This document shows positions 57,526 through 64,000 of a stretch of DNA of 64,000 nucleotides, in pieces. The stretch is from Pseudomonadales bacterium (GTDB lineage: Bacteria > Pseudomonadota > Gammaproteobacteria > Pseudomonadales > Azotimanducaceae). The notes beneath the pieces were generated by a model. The model made no database searches. It was not told the origin of the DNA and saw only the letters and a program-made list of their open reading frames with translations. The stretch spans positions 1-64,000 of the forward strand of contig JANQKS010000018.1 of assembly GCA_028281005.1 (NCBI GenBank), read 5' to 3'. Both the position numbers and the translations under genes were made by a program. The first letter of the stretch is position 1, and each line of letters starts with the position of its first letter.

Positions 57526-58305
57526 TCACCAAGACATACGCATTTTGAGCCCACGATGATGTAGATGCTGTTTCAATTCACTCACCTTGTATTCGCCGTA
57601 ATGCACCATGGAGGCCACCAACGCCGCATCCGCCTTACCCACGGTGAGCGCATCGTATAAGTGATCCGGTTGGCCCGCACCCCCCGAGGCGATGACCGGG
57701 ATGCGCACCGCTTCAGCAATGGCCGCGGTGAGTTCCAACTCGTAACCGGCCTTGGTGCCGTCTGCATCTATGGAATTGACCACCAGCTCACCGGCCCCCA
57801 GTTGTTCCCCGCTGCGGGCCCAGGCCAACGCATCCAAACCCATACGTTTGCGCCCACCGTTGATGACAATCTCATAGCCGGAAGGAATTTCGGACGAACG
57901 GCCGACGTGCAATATGTCCATGGACAGTACAACGTTTTGATCGCCTACCGCCTCCGCACATTCCGCTATTAAGCTTGGCCGCAGTACCGCCGCGGAGTTT
58001 ACATTGATTTTTTCCGCCCCAGCCAGGCGCAGATCTGTTGCATCCGCCACGCTGCGAATACCGCCGCCTACTGACAAAGGAATAAACACCTGGCTGGCTA
58101 CTGCCTCTACCACATCCAGCATGATGTTGCGGCGATCGCTGGACGCGGTGATGTCGTAAAACACCAGCTCATCCAAGCCGTCCAAATAGTACTCGCGCGC
58201 TTTTTCTACCGGGTCACCAATGTCTTTGGTATCCACAAACTTCACACTTTTTGCCAGCTTGCCGTCGCGCACGTCTAAACAGGCAATTAATCGTTTGCTT
58301 AACAT
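57526..58305 (-). CDS. hisF: imidazole glycerol phosphate synthase cyclase subunit HisF
   Basis: TIM-barrel synthase subunit of histidine biosynthesis, 259 aa. Catalytic Asp11 is in [18 protein letters not shown] and the second in VVLSMDILH; phosphate motifs SVGGGIRSV and ASGGAG are present. It overlaps hisH by a few bases. The KSVKF and [18 protein letters not shown] segments look unlike the usual gammaproteobacterial HisF. The other histidine genes (hisA, hisB) are not alongside, so it may be a second or transferred copy. Confidence 0.88.
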   Translation of the reverse strand: MLSKRLIACLDVRDGKLAKSVKFVDTKDIGDPVEKAREYYLDGLDELVFYDITASSDRRNIMLDVVEAVASQVFIPLSVGGGIRSVADATDLRLAGAEKINVNSAAVLRPSLIAECAEAVGDQNVVLSMDILHVGRSSEIPSGYEIVINGGRKRMGLDALAWARSGEQLGAGELVVNSIDADGTKAGYELELTAAIAEAVRIPVIASGGAGQPDHLYDALTVGKADAALVASMVHYGEYKVSELKQHLHHRGLKMRMSW

Positions 58306-58916
58306 TGGCCGTTCCAACCCGCAAAGTTATTCAGTAAACGCAGGCCCACTCGACCGCTTTTTTCCGGGTGAAATTGGGTGCCAAAATAGTTGTCGCGCCC
58401 GATGGCGGAAGCAAACTCGTGCTCGTAATCGGTGAGCGCAAACACATCCTCGGTGTGCGCAGGCTTGGGGTAATAACCGTGCACAAAGTAGAATTCGTCA
58501 CCCGGCTCAATGCCCGCCAGCAGCGGGTGCGCTTTAACCGGCCGCACCTCGTTCCATCCCATATGTGGGATCTTCAGCTCAGGTTGATCAAATCGAAAGC
58601 GGACAACCTCACCCGCCACCAGACCCAAGGTTTGGGTATCACTTTCTTCAGAATGCGCCAGTGATATCTGCAAACCGAGACAAATCCCCAATACCGGCAC
58701 ACCGGCATTAATGACTTCACGCAAGGCGTCGTCCAAACCACGCTCTATCAACGAGCGCATGGCGCTGCCGGCGGCACCCACTCCCGGGAAAATCACCCGT
58801 TCGGCACGCCGCAGCCGGTCCGGATCCGCACAAATCTGCGCCTGCAAACCAACCTCTAAACAGGCTCGTTGGACACTACGCAGATTTCCAGCGTCGTAAT
58901 CTACGATGAAGGTCAT
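58299..58916 (-). CDS. hisH: imidazole glycerol phosphate synthase glutaminase subunit HisH
   Basis: Class I glutamine amidotransferase that feeds ammonia to HisF. 205 aa. Catalytic Cys in VLGICLGLQ and His/Glu in TQFHPEKSG form the triad; oxyanion turn [10 protein letters not shown] present. Its stop lies 4 bp before the hisF start is complete, so the two form a coupled pair. No hisA between them. Confidence 0.93.
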   Translation of the reverse strand: MTFIVDYDAGNLRSVQRACLEVGLQAQICADPDRLRRAERVIFPGVGAAGSAMRSLIERGLDDALREVINAGVPVLGICLGLQISLAHSEESDTQTLGLVAGEVVRFRFDQPELKIPHMGWNEVRPVKAHPLLAGIEPGDEFYFVHGYYPKPAHTEDVFALTDYEHEFASAIGRDNYFGTQFHPEKSGRVGLRLLNNFAGWNGQC

Positions 58917-58968
58917 CTTTCAATCTCGAAAAAACTGCGGATACTATCGCATTGCATTTTTGATCACT

Positions 58969-58983
58969 AGGAGCAGCGCTCCT
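58969..58983 (+). promoter_or_regulatory. hairpin over the hemH ribosome-binding region
   Basis: AGGAGC-AGC-GCTCCT forms a perfect 6-bp stem with a 3-base loop, ending 4 bases before the hemH ATG. The left arm is the best Shine-Dalgarno sequence in the region, so folding would hide it. Another short palindrome, GGAG-CA-CTCC, follows the ATG. Confidence 0.5.
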
Positions 58984-58987
58984 TAGG

Positions 58988-60013
58988 ATGGAGCACTCCT
59001 TGTCTGAAACCGGTTATCTGTTCATCAACTTGGGCACACCCGCATCACCCTCTGTGCCGGATGTCAGAAAGTATTTAAAACAATTCCTCATGGATCCGTA
59101 CGTGCTCGACGTACCCAAACCGCTGCGTCGGCTTATCGTCAGCGGTTTTGTGTTGCCGTTCAGGCCAAAAAATAGCGCAGAAGCGTACGCATCCATCTGG
59201 GAAGAGGCAGGCTCGCCGTTGTTGCTGTACAGCGAAGCGCTGGTAACCGCAATGCAAGCAGAGGTAAACAACGCCACCGCCTTGGCGATGCGTTACGGCA
59301 GCCCTTCCATCCAAGACGGCATCCAAAGCCTGACCGACGCCGGCGTAAACCACATCATCGCTATCCCGCTGTATCCGCAATACGCGGATTCGACGGTCAC
59401 CACTTCCGTGGCGGAAATCCAGCGGCTCACCCCCAGCGGCGTCAGGGTTTCAGTATTACCGGCATTTTATGAAGACCCCGACTACATCGGCGCGCTCAGT
59501 TGCGTGGTGACAGCCGCGCTGCCTGCGCAGTGGGACCATATTCTCATGAGTTACCACAGCTTACCCGAACGCCATTTGAGGAAAGCCGACCCCACCGGCT
59601 CCCATTGCATGAGTAACCCGGATTGCTGCGAACAACCTTCTCCCGCCCACGCCACCTGCTATCGCCACCAAGCATTTGGCACCTCGAAGGCGCTGGCCGC
59701 AGCGCTCGGTCTGGAACGAGAACAATACAGTGTCAGTTTCCAGTCTCGCCTGGGCGGCGGCTGGATGCAGCCGTATACCGACAAAGTCCTCGAAATATTA
59801 CCCAGCCAGGGTGTCGCGCGCCTGGCAGTGGTGTGTCCGGCCTTTGTTGCAGATAACTTAGAGACCCTCGAAGAGATGGGTATCCAGGGGCGTGAGACGT
59901 TTCTGGCCGCGGGTGGTGAAACATTTGACCTCATCCCTTGCCTGAACGACGCCGAAGTGTGGACCAAAGCGCTCCGCAGGATCATTGCTAAATTTGAGGC
60001 CAGTATCGCCTAA
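58988..60013 (+). CDS. hemH: ferrochelatase
   Basis: Inserts Fe2+ into protoporphyrin IX, last step of haem synthesis. 341 aa. Motifs: FINLGTP near the N-terminus, SYHSLPERHLRKADP with the catalytic His, SFQSRLGGGWMQPYTD and CPAFVADNLETLEEM. A Cys-rich insert, HCMSNPDCCEQPSPAHATCY, resembles ferrochelatases that carry a [2Fe-2S] cluster, though which Cys would bind it cannot be told here. Start at ATG 58988, or TTG four codons later. Converges on the LysR gene. Confidence 0.93.
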   Translation: MEHSLSETGYLFINLGTPASPSVPDVRKYLKQFLMDPYVLDVPKPLRRLIVSGFVLPFRPKNSAEAYASIWEEAGSPLLLYSEALVTAMQAEVNNATALAMRYGSPSIQDGIQSLTDAGVNHIIAIPLYPQYADSTVTTSVAEIQRLTPSGVRVSVLPAFYEDPDYIGALSCVVTAALPAQWDHILMSYHSLPERHLRKADPTGSHCMSNPDCCEQPSPAHATCYRHQAFGTSKALAAALGLEREQYSVSFQSRLGGGWMQPYTDKVLEILPSQGVARLAVVCPAFVADNLETLEEMGIQGRETFLAAGGETFDLIPCLNDAEVWTKALRRIIAKFEASIA

Positions 60014-60029
60014 ACGCGCACGCAGTTTG

Positions 60030-60048
60030 CTAGTGGTTTGAGCACTAG
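60030..60048 (+). repeat. dispersed interrupted palindrome, copy 3
   Basis: CTAGTGGTTTGAGCACTAG, identical over 19 bp to copy 2. It lies between the convergent hemH and LysR genes. The complement of CTA at 60045-60047 is the TAG stop of the LysR gene, so as in copy 2 an arm supplies a stop codon. Confidence 0.8.
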
Positions 60049-60899
60049 ACCTCGGCCGCCAATTCCCGCACCTCACCGTAAAAAGAGCGGATCAGATCCT
60101 GGGCAAACATGGATTTGCGCGCCACAAAGCGCACCGGGCGGGTAAGCCCCTCCCCCGCCAATTCAATCACCGCGTCGCTGGGCACACCCAGGGTGCGCGC
60201 CACACCTTTGGGCACGAGGCCATGACCAAACCCAGCCAGCGCCATTTGCGCCACCGCAAAAAACGACTCTAGCGACACCGCGCGGCTCAACGCCAAGCGC
60301 GCCATGTCTTCTTCAATAGACGCCCACGCGCCCGAACGGGATTCAATGGTAATGACGCTGAGCGGTTCGCCCACCCGATAATCCAACGCCGCCAAGCCCG
60401 AAGGAATCACCACCATGGGCTCCTGGCGGATCACCTCGCTGACCAGATCCGTGTCCGCGTCTGGGCTACCGGTACACACCCCAACCATATATTCCCCGGA
60501 ACGTAAGCGATCCAGCACCACCGGTGATCGCTGCGCGTGGAATTCGAATTCCACACCCGGTAACCGCTCACGCACCATGGCAAACAAACGCGGTCCCCAA
60601 CTGGCGAGGATGGCTTCAGAAACGCCGAGGATAATTTTACCTTTGCGCAAGGCGCTGTCCTGTAGAAAGACACTGCGTAATTCCGACAACAACGGGGTCA
60701 CCCGCTCCACCAAGCGGGTGCCATGGTGGGTCAATACCACCCGCCGACCGTGTCGTTCGATGAGTTTGCGGTCGTAGTAACGCTCAAGCGCTGCGATGCG
60801 TTTGCTCACCGCGGACTGGGAGACTTTTAAGGCGGTACTGGCTTCCATCATGGTGCCCGCCTTGGAGAGCGCCACCAGGGTTTCTAAGTTTTCGATCAT
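60045..60899 (-). CDS. LysR-family transcriptional regulator
   Basis: A 284-aa LysR-type activator/repressor. N-terminal winged helix-turn-helix (MIENLETLVALSKAGTMMEASTALKVSQSAVSKRIAALERYY) and a C-terminal effector domain with no diagnostic ligand motif. Divergent from a TauE/SafE permease, the normal layout for a LysR gene and its target, so it probably controls that exporter in response to a sulfur-containing anion (inference). Two inverted repeats lie in the shared gap. Confidence 0.9.
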   Translation of the reverse strand: MIENLETLVALSKAGTMMEASTALKVSQSAVSKRIAALERYYDRKLIERHGRRVVLTHHGTRLVERVTPLLSELRSVFLQDSALRKGKIILGVSEAILASWGPRLFAMVRERLPGVEFEFHAQRSPVVLDRLRSGEYMVGVCTGSPDADTDLVSEVIRQEPMVVIPSGLAALDYRVGEPLSVITIESRSGAWASIEEDMARLALSRAVSLESFFAVAQMALAGFGHGLVPKGVARTLGVPSDAVIELAGEGLTRPVRFVARKSMFAQDLIRSFYGEVRELAAEV

Positions 60900-60905
60900 G
60901 TCGCC

Positions 60906-60925
60906 ATTCTATGCTCACATAGAAT
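60906..60925. promoter_or_regulatory. LysR-type operator palindrome
   Basis: ATTCTATG-CTCA-CATAGAAT is a perfect 8-4-8 inverted repeat ending 7 bp upstream of the LysR gene start. It fits the T-N11-A pattern of LysR autoregulatory sites (TATG...CATA). A second pair, AGAATTA/TAATTCT (60921-60946), lies beside it toward the permease gene. Confidence 0.7.
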
Positions 60926-60946
60926 TAATCATATTCTTCTAATTCT
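60921..60946. promoter_or_regulatory. second inverted repeat in the LysR/TauE gap
   Basis: Seven-base arms AGAATTA and TAATTCT with a 12-base spacer. Partly overlaps the first palindrome. It could be the activation half-site of a LysR regulator for the permease gene. Confidence 0.5.
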
Positions 60947-60982
60947 CTTTTTTCATGTATCAATTGGCCGCACCATCTCGCC

Positions 60983-61726
60983 ATGGGTTTGTATCTGGTC
61001 ATTGTCGCCAGCGTTTTTGGCACCAGCGTGCTATCCGGCATCCTCGGCATGGCCGGCGGCATGATCCTCATGGCTCTACTGGTCAGCACCCTCACCGTGG
61101 CTAACGCCATGATGCTACATGGCGCGGTACAAGCCACCGCCAACGGTTCTCGCGCTTGGTTGTTACGAAGACACATCAAGTGGCGATTGCTGCCCACTTA
61201 CAGCGTCGGTGCCGCCACGTCCGTTGCCTTGTTCACCTGGCTAACCCTAGTGCCGGACGCGGCTGTGGTGTTGATTTTGGTGGGTTTATTCCCCTGGCTG
61301 GGGTTAATCAGCAAGCGCCTGCAGGGGCTGGATGTGACGCGTCCCCTGACCACAGTGATGTGTGGTTTCAGTGTGACCAGCGCGCAACTGCTGGCGGGTG
61401 CATCGGGACCGCTGCTGGATGTGTTTTATCTAAATTCGCCGCTCAACCGGCAGGAGATTGTCGCCAACAAAGCGCTCACCCAAACACTCGGGCATGTGCT
61501 TAAGATCATTTACTATGGGTTAATCGTCGCGGTGGCGACCACGCTTCCTGCGGCGGTGTTTGTGGTGGCGCTCATCGCTGCGGTGGCGGGTACCCGGGTC
61601 GGCACCTTGTTGTTACAACGCTGGAACGACCAGGATTTTCAACACATCAGCCGCGTGGTCGTTCTCACCATCGCGGCCGGATGTGTGGTTCAAGGCGTCA
61701 GGTTGCTTTGGCTGCCAGGGGTTTAA
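60983..61726 (+). CDS. TauE/SafE family sulfite exporter-like permease
   Basis: A 247-aa inner-membrane protein with about eight hydrophobic segments. The paired-repeat signature GILGMAGGMILMALLVSTL and the second-half GASGPLLDVFYLNS are typical of the family, which exports sulfoacetate, sulfite or related anions. ATG 60983 starts right at the first helix. The 3' end overlaps the convergent carboxylase gene by 29 bp. Probably regulated by the divergent LysR gene. Confidence 0.88.
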   Translation: MGLYLVIVASVFGTSVLSGILGMAGGMILMALLVSTLTVANAMMLHGAVQATANGSRAWLLRRHIKWRLLPTYSVGAATSVALFTWLTLVPDAAVVLILVGLFPWLGLISKRLQGLDVTRPLTTVMCGFSVTSAQLLAGASGPLLDVFYLNSPLNRQEIVANKALTQTLGHVLKIIYYGLIVAVATTLPAAVFVVALIAAVAGTRVGTLLLQRWNDQDFQHISRVVVLTIAAGCVVQGVRLLWLPGV

Positions 61727-64000
61727 CCACAAACAGCAGATCACCCACGTTGACCTGTTGGCCCGAACTCATATTTACCCGGGTGACCTCGTACTCTTGG
61801 TCTTCCGGATAGAGCTGCGTCTCGGTATTGAAGTCAGCCAGGGTTAACGGCGTGAAGATTTTCATTGCCTCAAGCTGACACAGCGTTTGCTGCAGGCTGA
61901 TACGGTCGCCGACGTTGACGTACTCGGGCTCCGACGGCGACGGTGTGCCGTAGAAGATGGCCGTGGCCGGAGCCAGGACCTTAAGTTCATCACTTTCTTC
62001 AATCCGTATGGCATCGCGGTTAATGGCCTCACCCGCTTCACCGGCGCTGGCTTCGATGGCACCGATCAGCGAGTCGATGTCGGTGCGCGCCAACAACTCC
62101 GGCAAATAGTTGGTGTCGTACACACCCTTTTGGAACACCTCGTCCTCCAAAATGCGAATCAGCAAAGGAATATTCGTGCAGATGCCGGTGATTTTTACGC
62201 GCTTCAGATAATCCGCCAGCTTGGCTATGGCGGCGTCACGGTCTTCGGCATGCACAATAATCTGCGCGACCATGCTGTCGTAGTAGGGTGAAACGAACTT
62301 GCCCGCGCCGGCTGCGGCAATGATCTCCACGCCTGGGTCGTCCGGGAATACACACTCTTTGATCTGCCCCGGGTGTGGTCGAAAGCCAAGCTCACCGCCG
62401 GCCAATTGCTGCACGCGTTCGGCATTGACGCGCGCTTCAATGGCATACCCATCCTGCTTAATCTCTAAATCGGCAATAGAACCGCCACCGGCAATTTCAA
62501 ATTGCTTGGCAACAATGTCTACCCCGGAAGTCCACTCGGTGACCGGGTGTTCTACCTGCAGGCGGGTGTTCATCTCCATGAAGTAAACCGCGTCGGAGGC
62601 CAGGTCGTAGATAAACTCCACTGTACCGGCACCTACGTAATTCACCTCGTTGGCAATGTCAGCGGTGGAGCGAATGACGGTGTCCAGCAAGTTTTGCGGC
62701 AACGTAGTGGAGCCGGACTCTTCTATCACCTTTTGTTTGTCGCGTTGCACAGAGCAATCTCGGATGCCCAAAACATGGGTATTGCCATGAGTGTCACGCA
62801 GCAGCTGCGCTTCGATGTGGCGCAGCGACGTGACAAACTTCTCCAGATAAACATCCCCGTTACCAAATGCGGCGCGCGCCTCCACACCCACCCGGTGGAA
62901 CAGCTCCACAAACTGGCTGGGATTTTCCACCACTTGAATACCTTTACCGCCACCACCGTGTACCGCTTTGATGAGTACCGGGTAACCAATCTCATCAGCC
63001 ACTTCGGCTGCGCGTTCGGGATTGGTCAAAATGCCGTGGCTACCAGGAACCACCGGCACATTCAGTCGCAAGGAAGTGTTAATGGCATTGGACTTGTTGC
63101 CCATGGTTTCCATGCTGGCCACACTGGGCCCGATAAAATTGATGCCGTGACTGCGCACCAATTCGGCAAACGCTGAATTTTCCGACAAAAAACCGATGCC
63201 AGGATGTAAGCTGTCTACGCCTTCGTTTTCCGCCACGCTAAGCACGCTCATGGCGTTCAGATAACTCTCATCCGGCGTGTTGCCGCCGATACAAACCAGC
63301 GTGTCTTCATCGCGCAGTTGATCCACCGCGGCGGACTCCATGTCCGGATCGCTCTGCACCAGCACCACCTGTATGTTTTGGCGCTGGGCAATACGAATCA
63401 GTTTGGCGGCGGTACAGCCGCGCGCATGGATCAGCACCTTTTTCACCGGGCGGATCAAATCTTTATCAGTGTACTGTGGCCGATGTGCCACCACGACCGG
63501 ACGCTGTTCGACAAAACCACCCGCGAGCACGCGTTCGATGACTTGTTCAACACCATCCCCGGGGATCGGAATCTGCGGGTCAATTTCACGCAGTTGCTGA
63601 TCTATATCAGGGAAAAACGGATGTTTCACCAAACCTTGCATAGCGCCTTCTTTGGCCGACAAGTAGTTGGAGAGGATCGAGTTCAACGGCAGATGGGAAC
63701 TCACTACGATCTGCCCGGCAAAGGGCATAGAGGTGCCGGAAAAATAGAAGGTTTGCACCAAGGGATGGGTGACAAAACTGGCTTGCGCACCCCCCGTACA
63801 ATCGCCATAGCCAAACACGATGACCGGCAAGTCATGGTCACGCACAAACCGCGTGATACGGTCGTTGACCGCCGCCATGGAAAACAACGCACCGGCGCCT
63901 TCCTTGGTCTGCATCCCCCCGGACGAAATAAAACACACCACCGGCAAGTGCTGCTCGGCACATTCCACCAGCAGGCGGCAGAACTTTTCAGCACTGGCCA
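61698..64000 (-). CDS. fused acyl-CoA carboxylase (carboxyltransferase-biotin carboxylase-BCCP), partial
   Basis: The right edge of the window cuts the 5' end; the frame is open to the edge (the last complete codon ends at 63998). The visible order, N to C: the second half of a carboxyltransferase domain (SSGGMQTKEGAGAL, then FGYGDCTGGAQASF); a biotin carboxylase with ATP-grasp loop HGGGGKGIQ and the catalytic EMNTRLQVEHPVTE; and a C-terminal biotinyl domain with the biotin Lys in LEAMKI. So one chain would carry all three activities of an acetyl/propionyl-CoA carboxylase type enzyme. Substrate unknown; convergent with the TauE/SafE gene (29-bp overlap). Confidence 0.88.
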   Translation of the reverse strand, partial: ASAEKFCRLLVECAEQHLPVVCFISSGGMQTKEGAGALFSMAAVNDRITRFVRDHDLPVIVFGYGDCTGGAQASFVTHPLVQTFYFSGTSMPFAGQIVVSSHLPLNSILSNYLSAKEGAMQGLVKHPFFPDIDQQLREIDPQIPIPGDGVEQVIERVLAGGFVEQRPVVVAHRPQYTDKDLIRPVKKVLIHARGCTAAKLIRIAQRQNIQVVLVQSDPDMESAAVDQLRDEDTLVCIGGNTPDESYLNAMSVLSVAENEGVDSLHPGIGFLSENSAFAELVRSHGINFIGPSVASMETMGNKSNAINTSLRLNVPVVPGSHGILTNPERAAEVADEIGYPVLIKAVHGGGGKGIQVVENPSQFVELFHRVGVEARAAFGNGDVYLEKFVTSLRHIEAQLLRDTHGNTHVLGIRDCSVQRDKQKVIEESGSTTLPQNLLDTVIRSTADIANEVNYVGAGTVEFIYDLASDAVYFMEMNTRLQVEHPVTEWTSGVDIVAKQFEIAGGGSIADLEIKQDGYAIEARVNAERVQQLAGGELGFRPHPGQIKECVFPDDPGVEIIAAAGAGKFVSPYYDSMVAQIIVHAEDRDAAIAKLADYLKRVKITGICTNIPLLIRILEDEVFQKGVYDTNYLPELLARTDIDSLIGAIEASAGEAGEAINRDAIRIEESDELKVLAPATAIFYGTPSPSEPEYVNVGDRISLQQTLCQLEAMKIFTPLTLADFNTETQLYPEDQEYEVTRVNMSSGQQVNVGDLLFVVKPLAAKAT

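Noticed and set aside
61560-61847. Small plus-strand open frame at the TauE/carboxylase junction
   Set aside because: Overlaps both real genes in other frames with no motif or ribosome-binding site.

Overview
The window looks like chromosomal DNA of a moderately GC-rich gammaproteobacterium. Evidence: the conserved order iscR-iscS / ndk-rlmN-pilW(pilF)-rodZ-hisS-yfgM-bamB-der, the suhB|trmJ divergent pair, queA-tgt-yajC-secD-secF, lptF|pepA-holC-valS, and a pilE-fimT-pilV-pilW-pilX-pilY1-pilY2 minor-pilin operon. There is no phage, transposase, plasmid or CRISPR signature. One tRNA gene, tRNA-Leu(CAA), is present. Genus cannot be told from the sequence alone.

Layout. 1-2.0 kb: a hexapeptide acyltransferase, a tiny candidate secreted peptide and queF. 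2.1-8.8 kb: a plus-strand run of an AGCS amino-acid symporter, a circularly permuted ATP-grasp/alpha-E fusion, a transglutaminase-like protein and an alkyl-sulfatase-like metallohydrolase. 8.8-11.9 kb: a TAXI-type TRAP uptake system. 12.0-17.5 kb: a carboxylesterase, MFS exporter, odd lipoprotein, xseA and an M23 peptidase. 17.4-28.2 kb: the long minus-strand housekeeping run from trmJ and iscRS down to der. 28.3-34.4 kb: suhB, secDF-yajC and the queuosine genes tgt/queA. 34.5-36.5 kb: a DUF938 gene that seems to start with CTG, tRNA-Leu with a tandem 3' repeat, a DUF427 gene and a broken GyrI-like gene. 36.5-45.9 kb: two thiolase-fold genes, an RDD protein, lptF, pepA, holC, an acidic protein and valS. 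45.9-56.4 kb: the type IV minor pilin operon with a giant PilY1. 56.5-64 kb: quinone oxidoreductase, hisF/hisH, hemH, a LysR regulator divergent from a TauE/SafE permease, and a fused biotin-dependent carboxylase that runs off the right edge.

The most unusual items are: (1) a 2290-residue PilY1 with about ten cadherin-like repeats placed before the usual von Willebrand A and beta-propeller parts; (2) a 109-bp direct repeat that duplicates the last 23 nt of tRNA-Leu; (3) a lipoprotein that keeps the two beta-sandwich halves of an amidohydrolase but has no catalytic barrel; (4) a reduced isc locus in which iscU-iscA-hscBA-fdx are absent and IscS lacks its usual C-terminal tail; (5) a 17-19 bp interrupted palindrome found three times, twice supplying the stop codon of a gene; (6) an AGCS symporter translationally coupled to the ATP-grasp/alpha-E/transglutaminase system.

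Function calls rest on recognising family motifs by eye; no database search was run. Start codons were revised where a ribosome-binding site or family N-terminus argued for it.
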